Shown here in pieces: positions 33,428 to 41,618 of a stretch of DNA of 64,000 nt (its first letter is position 1; each line of letters starts with the position of its first letter). The notes beneath the pieces are model-generated. The model was not told the DNA's origin and did not search any database. It saw only the letters and a program-made list of their open reading frames with translations. Made by a program: the position numbers and the translations under genes. The stretch is from Nocardioides halotolerans DSM 19273. Its GTDB lineage: Bacteria > Actinomycetota > Actinomycetes > Propionibacteriales > Nocardioidaceae. Where the stretch lies: assembly GCF_000422805.1 (NCBI RefSeq), contig NZ_KE383923.1:673970-737969 (forward strand), written 5' to 3'.

Positions 33428-34345
33428 TCAGCTCGAGTAGATCGCGTACTGCAGCAGCTCGTCCGGCACGCCCACGTCGTACGGCGCGATCACCTCGGCG
33501 GGCAGCCGCTCCTGGTCGGAGACGCGCAGGTAGTCGCGCATGGTCGTCCCGGTGCAGTGCGAGTCGACGTTCACGGCGCCTCGGCCGGCCTCGACGTCGC
33601 CTCGGTGGACGACGCGGAAGTCGACGCTGACCCGGGTCCGGCCCGAGGTGTTCGGCACCGACGAGTGCAGCTGCGCGCCGGAGAACACCATCGTCCCGCC
33701 GACCGGCGGCACCGGCCGGATCTGCGGGTCGAGGGCGATCGGCTCCTCCGGCTTCGGCTGGTCGCGGGTGTCCTCGCCGATCTGGGAGGCGGCGATCGCG
33801 CGGCTGTCGCGGTTCCAGGCGTAGTAGTTGTAGCGCTCGCTGCCGTTCGCGATGCCCTTGGCGAAGTAGTCCGGGTGGAAGGCCACCACGTTGTCGGGGC
33901 TCACGTCGTAGATCGGGAGCCACCAGTTGAGCTGCATCATCGGTGCGGAGTACCACGTGTCGCGGTGCGGGTGGAACGCGTAGGCGATGCCCGTCGTCAG
34001 GTAGTTGTCCGAGGTCGACGTGCGCAGCCGCGGCACGTCGAAGTAGGTCAGCTCCGGGTCGCAGCCGTGCTCGACCAGGATCTCGCGGAGGTGGACCTTC
34101 GACTCCGGGTGGTGGATGAACGTCGGCTTGAACGAGCCGAGCACCTCGGCGTACTCCTTGACGTCCATCTCGTACTGCGCCGTCTCCGGGTCACGACCGC
34201 CGAAGGCGTCCTCGATCAGCCCGCGGGTGAACGCGACGAACGCCTGGATCGCCGGGGAGTGGGTGTGGACGAAGATGTCACCGTCGTAGAGCGCGTGGCG
34301 CCGCTCGTCGTCGGTGCACGTCGGGTCGACGATCACACTGGTCAC
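33428..34345 (-). CDS. Phytanoyl-CoA-dioxygenase-like Fe(II)/2-oxoglutarate oxygenase
   Basis: A 305-residue non-haem iron oxygenase. AFHPHRDTWYSAPMMQLNWWLPI gives H127-x-D129 of the iron site, FSGAQLHSSVPN the distal H227, and GRTRVSVDFR the 2-oxoglutarate-binding Arg (R238). These complete the facial triad. Family members hydroxylate lipids, antibiotics or sugar moieties; in this operon, before an epimerase and a glycosyltransferase, a tailoring step on an EPS component is plausible. GTG 34345 was chosen because GGAGG lies 6 nt upstream (TGGAGGCTTTC); the longer frame has no support. Site h lies 90-107 bp upstream. Confidence 0.78.
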   Translation of the reverse strand: MTSVIVDPTCTDDERRHALYDGDIFVHTHSPAIQAFVAFTRGLIEDAFGGRDPETAQYEMDVKEYAEVLGSFKPTFIHHPESKVHLREILVEHGCDPELTYFDVPRLRTSTSDNYLTTGIAYAFHPHRDTWYSAPMMQLNWWLPIYDVSPDNVVAFHPDYFAKGIANGSERYNYYAWNRDSRAIAASQIGEDTRDQPKPEEPIALDPQIRPVPPVGGTMVFSGAQLHSSVPNTSGRTRVSVDFRVVHRGDVEAGRGAVNVDSHCTGTTMRDYLRVSDQERLPAEVIAPYDVGVPDELLQYAIYSS

Positions 34346-34434
34346 GAAAGCCTCCAGAGAGCATGGGCGAGATCTGGGTCGCCAGGAGTGATGACACCCG
34401 ACTCCCGCGCACCGGTTCGGGGAACCGCTCGGGC

Positions 34435-34452
34435 ATACCTCACATTGGGGAC
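34435..34452. promoter_or_regulatory. Candidate island operator, site h (shared divergent)
   Basis: ATACCTCACATTGGGGAC; on the minus strand GTCCCCAATGTGAGGTAT. It is the only copy in the 156-bp gap, 90 bp before the oxygenase start (minus) and 50 bp before the SDR start (plus), so it may serve both. It is nearly the same as site i (CCCCAATGTGAG in both) before the lasso operon. Confidence 0.55.
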
Positions 34453-34501
34453 CCTCCTGCGGCACTGGACTTTGACCGGCTCGCCGGGATACTTCGGGGT
34501 C

Positions 34502-35287
34502 GTGGACCTGAGGCTGACCGGCAGACGGGCACTCGTGACCGGTGCGAGCCGGGGCATCGGGCTCGCGATCGCGCGCGGGCTGGCCCGGGAGGGGGCGGTC
34601 GTGTCGATCGCCGCCCGCAACGCCGACGGCCTCGCCGAGGCCGTCGACCTGCTCGCTCGCGACGGCCTGGAGGTCCACCCGTACGTCGTCGACGTGTCCG
34701 ACCCGGCCGCGCTCGAGGAGACCGTGACCCGGTCGGCGACCGAGCGCGAGGGCCTCGACCTGCTGGTCGCCAACGCCGGCTCGTCGCGGGGCGGCGGCCT
34801 GCAGGCCTCGACCGCGGACGACTGGATGTTCACCCTCGGGGTCAACGTCGTCCACGCGGCCACCGCGATCCGGGCGGCCGTGCCCTGGCTGTCGGCGTCG
34901 GGCAACGGCGCGGCTCTGGTGATCGGGTCGATCAGCGGGTGGAAGCCGCGGGCCAGCTCGTCGTACGCCGTCTCGAAGGCCGCCGCCATCCACCTCGCGC
35001 CGGCGCTGGCGGTCGAGCTGGCGCGCGAGCGGATCCGGGTCAACACCCTGAGCCCGGGCTCGGTGCAGTTCGAGGGCGGTCGATGGGCCCGGACCCAGGC
35101 CGCGGACCCCGAGGCGCACGCGCGGTTCGTGGCCGAGAACCTTCCGGGCGGCCGGTTCGTGACGCTGGAGGAGGTCGCCGACGCGGCGTGCTTCCTGCTG
35201 AGCCCGCGCGCCGGCGGCATCAACGGCGCCCACGTCGCCGTGGACGGGGCCCAGGACCGGCCCACGGACCGCCCCGTCTACCCCTGA
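34502..35287 (+). CDS. Short-chain dehydrogenase/reductase
   Basis: A 261-residue classical SDR. LVTGASRGIGLAIARGL is the NADP-binding TGxxxGxG motif, LDLLVANAGSSRGG the NAG motif, IGSISGWKPRASSSYAVSKAA the catalytic Ser, Y155 and K159. The ending GGINGAHVAVDGAQ fits the 3-ketoacyl-reductase-like group. The start GTG 34502 places homology at residue 2; the ribosome site is weak (CGGGGTC). It stands alone between the oxygenase operon and the lasso operon. It could serve either pathway; nothing in the sequence decides. Confidence 0.8.
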   Translation: MDLRLTGRRALVTGASRGIGLAIARGLAREGAVVSIAARNADGLAEAVDLLARDGLEVHPYVVDVSDPAALEETVTRSATEREGLDLLVANAGSSRGGGLQASTADDWMFTLGVNVVHAATAIRAAVPWLSASGNGAALVIGSISGWKPRASSSYAVSKAAAIHLAPALAVELARERIRVNTLSPGSVQFEGGRWARTQAADPEAHARFVAENLPGGRFVTLEEVADAACFLLSPRAGGINGAHVAVDGAQDRPTDRPVYP

Positions 35288-35308
35288 CGTCACACGCGCC
35301 GGACGGTC

Positions 35309-35326
35309 GTACCCCAATGTGAGTAT
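35309..35326 (+). promoter_or_regulatory. Candidate island operator, site i (before the lasso operon)
   Basis: GTACCCCAATGTGAGTAT lies 89-106 bp before the ATG of the RRE gene. The core CCCCAATGTGAG is identical to site h. It places the lasso-peptide operon under the same putative control as the EPS operons. Confidence 0.55.
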
Positions 35327-35414
35327 GCCCCGCGCGGAGGCGCCTGCAGCCGCCGTCGCTGCCTACCCTCCCATCAGCGATTTCAGGCAGTTCCAGCCTC
35401 ATCGGATGGGGATC

Positions 35415-35717
35415 ATGAGACTACGTGTGGACGACATCACCTGGCGCGAGATCGACGGCGACCTGGTGATCCTCGACCTGCGCACCTCCACCTACCTGAC
35501 GGCCAACGCCAGCGGCACGGTGCTGATGAGGGAGCTGACCGAGGAGCGGACCCTTCAGCAGCTGGTCCAGGCCCTGGCCGACGCGTTCGACCTCCCTGAG
35601 ACGCGGGCGCAGCAGGACGCGCAGAGGTTCGTCGGCGAGCTCGACGCGCACGGCCTGCTCGAGGGCACTGCTCGGGAGCGCCACCCCGATCCCGTCGCCG
35701 TCTCCGGCGGCAGGTGA
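35415..35717 (+). CDS. Lasso-peptide RRE protein (PqqD-like, B1)
   Basis: A 100-residue PqqD-like protein (RiPP recognition element). MRLRVDDITWREIDGDLVILDLRTSTYLTANASGTVLM has the winged-helix strands that bind a RiPP leader peptide; LLEGT closes the fold. In lasso clusters B1 docks the precursor leader and hands it to the B2 protease and C cyclase. ATG 35415 was chosen over GTG 35319 and ATG 35406 because homology starts here and GGATGGGG lies just upstream; GTG 35319 lies inside the putative operator. The precursor gene follows 26 bp later. Confidence 0.88.
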   Translation: MRLRVDDITWREIDGDLVILDLRTSTYLTANASGTVLMRELTEERTLQQLVQALADAFDLPETRAQQDAQRFVGELDAHGLLEGTARERHPDPVAVSGGR

Positions 35718-35728
35718 GTCACGAACGC

Positions 35729-35738
35729 AAAGGAGGTG
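35729..35738 (+). promoter_or_regulatory. Very strong ribosome binding site of the lasso precursor
   Basis: AAAGGAGGTG is fully complementary to the 16S anti-Shine-Dalgarno and lies 5 nt before the GTG at 35744 (7 nt from GGAGG). It is the strongest site noticed in the window. High translation of the precursor relative to the enzymes would be expected. Confidence 0.8.
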
Positions 35739-35743
35739 TACCA

Positions 35744-35893
35744 GTGCACGAACACTACGAGTCGCCGAAGCTGACGACGGTCGGATCCGTCAGGAGCCTG
35801 ACGATGGGCCAGGGTTTCCACGGAAACGACGACCACCTCGTCTTTACCGTATTTGGGTACGACATCGACATCCCGTACGGCACAGGCTCGTGA
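35744..35893 (+). CDS. Lasso peptide precursor (A)
   Basis: A 49-residue peptide. The leader fits the lasso consensus YxxPxLxxxGxxxxxTx exactly: Y5, P8, L10, G14, T20, with M21 as last leader residue. The core therefore starts at Gly22 and has 28 residues. It begins GQGFHGNDD, so Gly1 can form the macrolactam with Asp8 (8-residue ring) or Asp9 (9-residue ring). It ends GTGS. The C-terminal Ser is notable because the cluster encodes an HPr-kinase-like protein; such kinases phosphorylate the C-terminal Ser in paeninodin-type clusters. It contains TTT, GTA and TTT codons unusual for this GC-rich genome. The stop overlaps the cyclase start (GTGA). No close known lasso core is recognised. Confidence 0.88.
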   Translation: MHEHYESPKLTTVGSVRSLTMGQGFHGNDDHLVFTVFGYDIDIPYGTGS

Positions 35894-37113
35894 CGCTCGG
35901 CGGGGACCGGGGGGTTCGCCGGGAGTCTCGGCGTCCCCCTGGTCGTCGTCGGAGCCCGATTGCTGACCCTTTCCTCCGCCCCGCACCGTTGGAGGTCGCG
36001 GCCGGCTGGGTCTATGGATCCGTCCCGCCACCGCCGCAGACTCGATCCAGCGCCACGCCCCGCGAGGCCCTCGACGACGCCATCCGGCCGGCCCTGGTCC
36101 GTGGCCCCTGCTACGTCACGTTCTCCGGCGGCCGCGACTCCTCGGCCGTGCTGGCCGCGGCGACGGCGCTCGCCCGCCGCGAGGGCCACGAGCCCCCCGT
36201 CCCGGTCACGCGCATCTACCCCGACCTGCCTGACACCGACGAGAGCGACTGGCAGCGTGCGGTGATCGACCACCTCGGCCTGACCGAGTGGGTCCGCCTC
36301 GAGCTCCGCAACGGCGAGTCCGACCTCCTCGGCCCGACTGCTCGCGACGCGCTCTGGAGCCGCGGGGTCCTGTGGCCACCGGCGCTGCAGTCGACCGGCG
36401 TGGTCTTCGAGCACCTCCGTGGTGGGTCGTTGCTGACCGGCGAGGGCGGCGACGCCGTGCTGGGCTCACGGCGTGTCACGCCCCTGGCTGTCCTCCGCCG
36501 CCGTCGCCGTCCGGACCGCGCGACCATCCGCTACTCCGCCCTCGCCGTGCTCCCCTATCGAGCACGTCAGCAGATCGCACGGCGGACGGTGCGGACCACG
36601 GTCCAGCGACGGTGGCTGCGTCCCGCCGCCTTCGAGCGACACGTCCGGCTGCTGGCGGTCGATGCCTGCGCGGAGCCGCTCGGCTACGGCGCGGCCATCA
36701 GGTCGATCAGCCGCCAGCGACCCTTCGCGACCATCTCGCACAACCACGCAGCGGCAGCTGCGGAATACGGCATCCGGGCGGCTGACCCGCTGCTGGACCA
36801 TCGCTTCGTGGAAGCCCTGGCGCGGGCCGGCGGTCGCACCGGCTTCCCCGGGCGCACCGCGACCATGCACGCCCTCTTCTCCGACGTCCTGCCTCCGGCA
36901 GTCCTGGGCCGGACCACGAAGGCGTCGTTCAACCAGGTCAACGCCGGCGCGGCCACCCGCGACTTCGCGCGGACGTGGGACGGGAGCGGCGTCGACGAGG
37001 AGCTCGTCGACGTGGAGCGGCTCCGGAGCGTCTGGCTCTCCGACGAGCCGACGATGGCGACCGGACTGCTGCTCCACAGCGCCTGGCTCGCGGCCACAGG
37101 GGGCACGCCGTGA
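35890..37113 (+). CDS. Lasso peptide macrolactam cyclase (asparagine-synthetase-like, C)
   Basis: A 407-residue AsnB-family protein that should adenylate the ring Asp and close the macrolactam with Gly1. The ATP loop YVTFSGGRDSSAVLAA is at residues 75-90, LLTGEGGDAVLG at 181-192, and RTTKASFNQ near the C-terminus is the Lys-containing segment typical of lasso cyclases. It is short: relatives usually have about 550-620 residues with an N-terminal glutaminase-like domain, of which only about 60 residues remain here. Start GTG 35890 overlaps the precursor stop; its own stop overlaps B2 (GTGA). The cluster context makes the call secure. Confidence 0.85.
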   Translation: MTLGGDRGVRRESRRPPGRRRSPIADPFLRPAPLEVAAGWVYGSVPPPPQTRSSATPREALDDAIRPALVRGPCYVTFSGGRDSSAVLAAATALARREGHEPPVPVTRIYPDLPDTDESDWQRAVIDHLGLTEWVRLELRNGESDLLGPTARDALWSRGVLWPPALQSTGVVFEHLRGGSLLTGEGGDAVLGSRRVTPLAVLRRRRRPDRATIRYSALAVLPYRARQQIARRTVRTTVQRRWLRPAAFERHVRLLAVDACAEPLGYGAAIRSISRQRPFATISHNHAAAAAEYGIRAADPLLDHRFVEALARAGGRTGFPGRTATMHALFSDVLPPAVLGRTTKASFNQVNAGAATRDFARTWDGSGVDEELVDVERLRSVWLSDEPTMATGLLLHSAWLAATGGTP

Positions 37114-37571
37114 CCGGCCGACGATCGAGGATCCCGTCCGTCCGCGCCGCTGAGATCCCCGACCTGTGCGCCGCACTCGTCGTCGCCCTCGTGGTCGAGG
37201 TCGGCCTGCGGACCACCACACTGCCGCGGCTTGCCCGAGCGCTCGGAGCACCGCTCGCCGTCGACGGGTTCGACAGCTACGCCGAGCGGGCTGAAGCCGT
37301 GCTGCTCCCCAGGTGGGCGGTCCTGCGCATGGACGCCGTCCGGCGCGTCCTGCGGCACTGGCCGTTCGGGGACACCTGCCTGCGCCAGGCGCTGGTGTGC
37401 GGCTGGCTGCTGCGACGCCTGCGTCCCGCGCTGCAGCTCGGCGTCGCCAAGGTCGACGGCGAGGTGCGGGCCCATGCGTGGCTCGTCGTCACCGGCACCG
37501 TCGTCGACCCGCGCCGGGCCGTGTCGTCGTACCGACCCCTCACCGCGGTGCCGACGGGAGCCGACCGATGA
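37110..37571 (+). CDS. Lasso peptide leader peptidase (transglutaminase-like, B2)
   Basis: A 153-residue B2 protease. The catalytic Cys90 is in GDTCLRQALV, His122 in AHAWLVV, and Asp133 in VVDPRRAV, giving the Cys-His-Asp triad of the transglutaminase-like lasso protease family. An N-terminal helix (about residues 17-32) may form part of the B1-binding face. It removes the leader before Gly22 of the precursor, with B1 and ATP. Start GTG 37110 overlaps the cyclase stop; its stop overlaps the kinase start (ATGA). Length is standard. Confidence 0.9.
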   Translation: MTGRRSRIPSVRAAEIPDLCAALVVALVVEVGLRTTTLPRLARALGAPLAVDGFDSYAERAEAVLLPRWAVLRMDAVRRVLRHWPFGDTCLRQALVCGWLLRRLRPALQLGVAKVDGEVRAHAWLVVTGTVVDPRRAVSSYRPLTAVPTGADR

Positions 37572-38539
37572 GCGAGCTGACCCGCGTCTACGGCCTCACC
37601 GTCCGTTCGGAGATCCCGCTGCACGTGCGCCGACCGGCCCCTGTCGTGGCGCCGGTCGACCTCGAGCTCGTGCTCGGCGCGCCGGCCGTGCGCACCGACG
37701 CGATGCCGCCGGGCCGGGTGCTGCTCGACCTGCGCGGGAACACGCACTACTACGCCGCCACCGCCGTCGACGACGGCTTCCGGCTGCGGTTCTTCGGCTC
37801 GTGCGACGTCGAGCTCGACCCGGGCCTGACCCGCGCCACCGTGCATCCCGCCCCCGGCCTCGACCCCGACCTGCTGTCGGTGCTCGTCAGCGGGACGCTG
37901 CTGGCGTTCGTGCTGGCCATGCGCGGCAAGCCCGTCCTGCACGCGAGCGCGGTCGAGGTCGACGGCGCCGCGCTGGCCTTCGTCGGCGCCTCCGGCATGG
38001 GGAAGTCCACGATGGCGACGCTGCTGTGCGCGGACGGCGCCCGCCTCGTCACCGACGACGTGCTGCTCCTCGACACGACGGCCTCCCCACCGACCTGCTC
38101 GCTGGGCGCGACCGAGCTTCGCCTCCGCAAGGGTGCGGACGACCTGTCCGAGCGGTTCGCCCACGCGGGGAGCGCGCCGCAGCTCCGCACGACCGGTGAT
38201 GCTCGACAGGCGCTCGCCGCCGTGCCGGCGACCACGGAGGACCTCCCGCTCGCGGCGCTCGTCGTGCCCGTGCCCGACCGCTCACCCGAGCGGCACACCA
38301 CCGAGATCACGCGGCTGTCGCCGACGGAGGCGCTGCTGATCCTCTCCCGCTTCCCACGCCTGCTCGGCTGGCAGGACGCCTCGGTCCGCCGGACGGCCTT
38401 CCACCACCTCGCGGACGTCGCCGACCGGGTGCCGGTCCACGCGGCCGTGCTGCCCTGGGGTCCGCCGTTCCCGGAGACCCTGGCTGCGGACGTGCTCCAC
38501 GCCACCGGACTGAGGGCAGAGCAGTGTGCCGGGGTCTGA
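37568..38539 (+). CDS. HPr kinase-like lasso peptide tailoring kinase
   Basis: A 323-residue HprK-fold protein. VLHASAVEVDG (H125), the P-loop GASGMGKST (140-148) and LVTDDVLLLD (D163/D164) match the HPr kinase/phosphorylase C-terminal domain; the rest lacks the PTS-regulatory half. In paeninodin-type lasso clusters such kinases phosphorylate the C-terminal Ser of the precursor. The precursor here ends in Ser. The start overlaps the B2 stop by 4 bp, so it is cotranslated with the lasso enzymes. It ends 16 bp from the convergent nucleotidyltransferase. Confidence 0.8.
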   Translation: MSELTRVYGLTVRSEIPLHVRRPAPVVAPVDLELVLGAPAVRTDAMPPGRVLLDLRGNTHYYAATAVDDGFRLRFFGSCDVELDPGLTRATVHPAPGLDPDLLSVLVSGTLLAFVLAMRGKPVLHASAVEVDGAALAFVGASGMGKSTMATLLCADGARLVTDDVLLLDTTASPPTCSLGATELRLRKGADDLSERFAHAGSAPQLRTTGDARQALAAVPATTEDLPLAALVVPVPDRSPERHTTEITRLSPTEALLILSRFPRLLGWQDASVRRTAFHHLADVADRVPVHAAVLPWGPPFPETLAADVLHATGLRAEQCAGV

Positions 38540-38555
38540 CCCGAGGCGGGGGCCG

Positions 38556-39686
38556 TCAGCGCGTCGGGCTGGCCGTGCCGGAGACGACCTCGACGGCGGC
38601 GATCCACGCCTCGACGTCCTCGCGCCGGGCCGCGGCCGACGACTCCGGGGCACGCGCAGGCCGGGCTCGGTCGACGGCCCCGACCAGCCCGTTCCTGAGT
38701 GCCGCGGCGGCCGTGCGCGTCGCGCTCGGCCGCGCGGCGCGTGCCACCCGTCGCGGCCAGGAGGCCTCGCGCCGCACCGCGGCCGTGGGCGACGCGGCGT
38801 CGATGGTGGACACCAGGACTCCGAAGCCGCGTGAGAGCCCCAGCCGGCGGTCCAGGTCTGCGGGCACTGGCGTGCCGAGCACACGCCGGGCCCTGCCGAG
38901 CACCAGCCCGACCTGCGCCACCGCGCCCCACGACCGAGCCCGGTCGGCCACGGCCTGCCAGTCGTCAATCCGCCGCGCCGCCTGGTCGACGTCGAGCAGG
39001 TGGAGCAGGCGCATCGCCGCCGAGAACGCCGCGTGGTGGCACAGGTGGACCAGCGTGTCGGCGGGGTCGAGCGTGCGCGCGCTCACCGATCCGATGGTGA
39101 GCGGGGTGCTGCGCGCGAGCAGCCCGGCGGTCGGGACGTGGAACCTGCGGCGCATCGTCTCGGAGAGCACGAGCGACCAGTGCAGGTCGACGAGCGTGCT
39201 GCCGGGGCGGCCTACCTCGAGCTCCCCGGTCACCTCGTCGTTGAGGAGGTCGTGCCGCGTGGCGAGCGGCTGCCAGCCGGCACCGAGCACCCGCTCGCAA
39301 GCCGTGCGCAGGTCACCCGGGGCGACCAGGAGGTCGAGGTCGCCGTACGACCGCAGGCCGGTCGCCGGGTGGAGCGTCTCGGAGAGCACCGGGCCCTTGA
39401 AGACCACCCAGCGCACGTCGCCCAGCACACTGGCGACCGCCTCGAGGGAGGTCGTCGCCCGCACGTGGTGCGTGAGCGCGCTGTCGCGGTCCTCGCGGAG
39501 CAGCGCCGCGAGCTCGGGTCTGGTCTCCCGGAGCGCGACGTGCGCGAGCGGAGCGATGCGGTGGAAGCGCACGGCGCGGACGAGCCCGTCCGCGATGCCC
39601 GGCAGGTCCGGCACGTCGGGTCTCTCGCCGCGGCAGACGGCGACACACACCGCGTCGACGGCTCGCCGCACGGTCCTGTGCCGCAC
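38556..39686 (-). CDS. Nucleotidyltransferase-family protein of the lasso cluster
   Basis: A 376-residue protein with the NTP_transf_5-like pattern: WVVFKGPVLSETLHPATGLRSYGDLDLLVAPGDL (GS-like motif replaced by RSYGDLDLLV, with two Asp for metal) and VDLHWSLVLSETMRRRF (the second acidic site). Similar genes accompany some kinase-bearing lasso clusters; the reaction is not well established, and nucleotidylation or phosphate-chain extension of the kinase product is a guess. GTG 39686 was chosen because GGGAGG lies 5 nt upstream. It is on the opposite strand, between the kinase and exporter genes, and shares a 63-bp divergent gap with the exporter. Confidence 0.72.
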   Translation of the reverse strand: MRHRTVRRAVDAVCVAVCRGERPDVPDLPGIADGLVRAVRFHRIAPLAHVALRETRPELAALLREDRDSALTHHVRATTSLEAVASVLGDVRWVVFKGPVLSETLHPATGLRSYGDLDLLVAPGDLRTACERVLGAGWQPLATRHDLLNDEVTGELEVGRPGSTLVDLHWSLVLSETMRRRFHVPTAGLLARSTPLTIGSVSARTLDPADTLVHLCHHAAFSAAMRLLHLLDVDQAARRIDDWQAVADRARSWGAVAQVGLVLGRARRVLGTPVPADLDRRLGLSRGFGVLVSTIDAASPTAAVRREASWPRRVARAARPSATRTAAAALRNGLVGAVDRARPARAPESSAAARREDVEAWIAAVEVVSGTASPTR

Positions 39687-39749
39687 CGCAACCTCCCGTC
39701 CTGCTCCACTCGCCTCGCGAGGCGACGCTAGCCGACCGGAGGCGCTGCC

Positions 39750-41618
39750 GTGAGCGGCGACTTCGTCCCTGCCGACCCCCTCGCCCTGCGCGTCGCCGCC
39801 CGGTCGGGCAGCAAGTCGATGGGCCGGCTCTGGGGGCTCGTGCGGAGCAGCCTGGTGCTCGTCTGGTCCTCCGGGAAGCGACTGCTCAGTGCACTGGTCG
39901 CCGTCCAGATCCTGTCGGCGCTCGCGCTCGCCGCCACGGTGCTGACGATCCAGCAGGTGCTGAGCGGCATCCTCGACGCCCAGGACGGCGGCCGCGTGAT
40001 GGGCGACGTGCTGGTGCCCGTCATCGTCCTGGCCTCGCTGTCGGGCGTCGCGGCGGTGGCGGGCGCGGTCCAGGGCCAGCTGCAGCGGCTCCTCGGCGAG
40101 TCGGTGGCGCGGACGATGTGGGGCAAGGTGCTCGGCGTTGCGACCGGGGTCGGCCTGCGCTTCTTCGAGTCCCCCGACTTCTACAACCGCCTCAACCGGG
40201 TGCAGACCAGCGCCATGCTGCGACCGCACCAGGTGACGACGGGGCTGTTGTCGATGGCCGGCGCGCTCGCTGCCTGCGTCGGTCTGGGAGTCACGCTCGT
40301 CACGATCTCGCCGATCCTGCTGCCGCTCGTCGTCATCGCGGGCATCCCGCTGCTGATCACCAGCAGCCGGGAGTCGCGGATCGAGTTCGAGTTCTCGGTC
40401 CGGCAGACGCCCGCGGTCAGGCTGCGGGGCTACTTCACCGTGCTCCAGTCCGGGCGTGACGAGGCCAAGGAGGTCCGCGCCTTCGGGCTGCCGGCCTGGC
40501 TCGCCGCTCGGTTCGACGACCTCTACGCCACCTACCTGCGGGACCTGCGCGCGCACGTGATCCGTCGCGGGTTGCTCAGCCTGGTCGGCCAGCTCGGCGC
40601 CGCCGTCGTCCTCGGCGGCACCCTGATCGCCCTCGTCGCGCTGATCGACCGCGGGGACATCGGCGTCGCCGAGGCCGGGGCGGCGATCGTCGCGATCCGG
40701 CTGCTGGCGACCCAGGTGCAGGCCCTGTTCCGCGGTGCGCAGTCGATCTTCGAGTCGGGTCTCTTCCTCGACGACCTCCGCCAGTTCCTCGCCCTCGGCG
40801 AGATCGCCGTGGAGGAGGACGAGGGTCAGGAGCCACCGGAGCGGTTCGAGATGATCCGCGCCGAGGATGTCCGGTTCCGCTACCCCGGCGCTCCGCGCGA
40901 CGCGCTCCAGGGCGTCGACATCGAGCTGCGGGCCGGCGAGGTGGTCGCGCTGGTCGGCGAGAACGGATCCGGCAAGACCACCCTGGCCAAGCTGCTGGCC
41001 GGCCTCTACCAGCCCGACGGCGGCCGCGTCACGTGGGACGGGCACGACGTGGCGGCGTTCCGCCCCTCGAGCCTGCGGCAGCGCATCGCCGTGGTGTTCC
41101 AGGACTTCGTGCGCTATGCGCTGCCGGCGACGGACAACATCGCGCTGGGCCGGATCGACCGTCCCGTCGATCCGCTCCGGGTCAGGGCGGCAGCGACCGC
41201 AGCCGGGGCCGACTCGAAGCTCGAGGGACTCCCCCACGGCTACGACACGATCCTGTCGCGCATGTTCACCGGCGGCACCGACCTGTCCGGCGGGGAGTGG
41301 CAGCGCGTGGCGCTGGCGCGCTCCTTCTACCGCGACGCGCCGCTGCTGATCCTCGACGAGCCGAGCTCGGCGCTCGACCCGCGCGCCGAGCACGAGCTGT
41401 TCGCGACCCTGCGCGACGCGCTGCGGGACCGCACGGCGCTGTTCATCTCGCACCGGTTCTCGACCGTGCGCGGCGCGGACCGCATCTACGTGCTCCACGA
41501 GGGAGAGATCGTCGAGCAGGGCACCCACGACGAGCTGGTGAGCCGCGACGGGCGGTACGCCGAGCTCTTCCGCCTGCAGAGCCAGCTGCAGATCCACGGG
41601 GAGCCGGCGGCGCCATGA
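39750..41618 (+). CDS. ABC exporter of the lasso cluster (fused permease-ATPase, D)
   Basis: A 622-residue half-transporter. The N-terminal half has six hydrophobic helices of the ABC type-IV exporter permease; the ATPase domain carries Walker A GENGSGKTT (about residues 403-411), the signature LSGGEWQRVALAR (about 512-524), and Walker B LLILDEPSSALD. It should export the mature lasso peptide and provide immunity, as D proteins do. GTG 39750 has GGAGG 7-8 nt upstream. It overlaps the polysaccharide deacetylase gene by 4 bp (ATGA). An EPS-substrate role is possible but less likely, given the fused exporter form and position. Confidence 0.85.
   Translation: MSGDFVPADPLALRVAARSGSKSMGRLWGLVRSSLVLVWSSGKRLLSALVAVQILSALALAATVLTIQQVLSGILDAQDGGRVMGDVLVPVIVLASLSGVAAVAGAVQGQLQRLLGESVARTMWGKVLGVATGVGLRFFESPDFYNRLNRVQTSAMLRPHQVTTGLLSMAGALAACVGLGVTLVTISPILLPLVVIAGIPLLITSSRESRIEFEFSVRQTPAVRLRGYFTVLQSGRDEAKEVRAFGLPAWLAARFDDLYATYLRDLRAHVIRRGLLSLVGQLGAAVVLGGTLIALVALIDRGDIGVAEAGAAIVAIRLLATQVQALFRGAQSIFESGLFLDDLRQFLALGEIAVEEDEGQEPPERFEMIRAEDVRFRYPGAPRDALQGVDIELRAGEVVALVGENGSGKTTLAKLLAGLYQPDGGRVTWDGHDVAAFRPSSLRQRIAVVFQDFVRYALPATDNIALGRIDRPVDPLRVRAAATAAGADSKLEGLPHGYDTILSRMFTGGTDLSGGEWQRVALARSFYRDAPLLILDEPSSALDPRAEHELFATLRDALRDRTALFISHRFSTVRGADRIYVLHEGEIVEQGTHDELVSRDGRYAELFRLQSQLQIHGEPAAP

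Noticed and set aside
35319..35414. Upstream GTG (35319) as start of the lasso RRE protein
   Set aside because: It would put the start inside the operator-like sequence and add 32 unconserved residues; homology and the ribosome site support ATG 35415.
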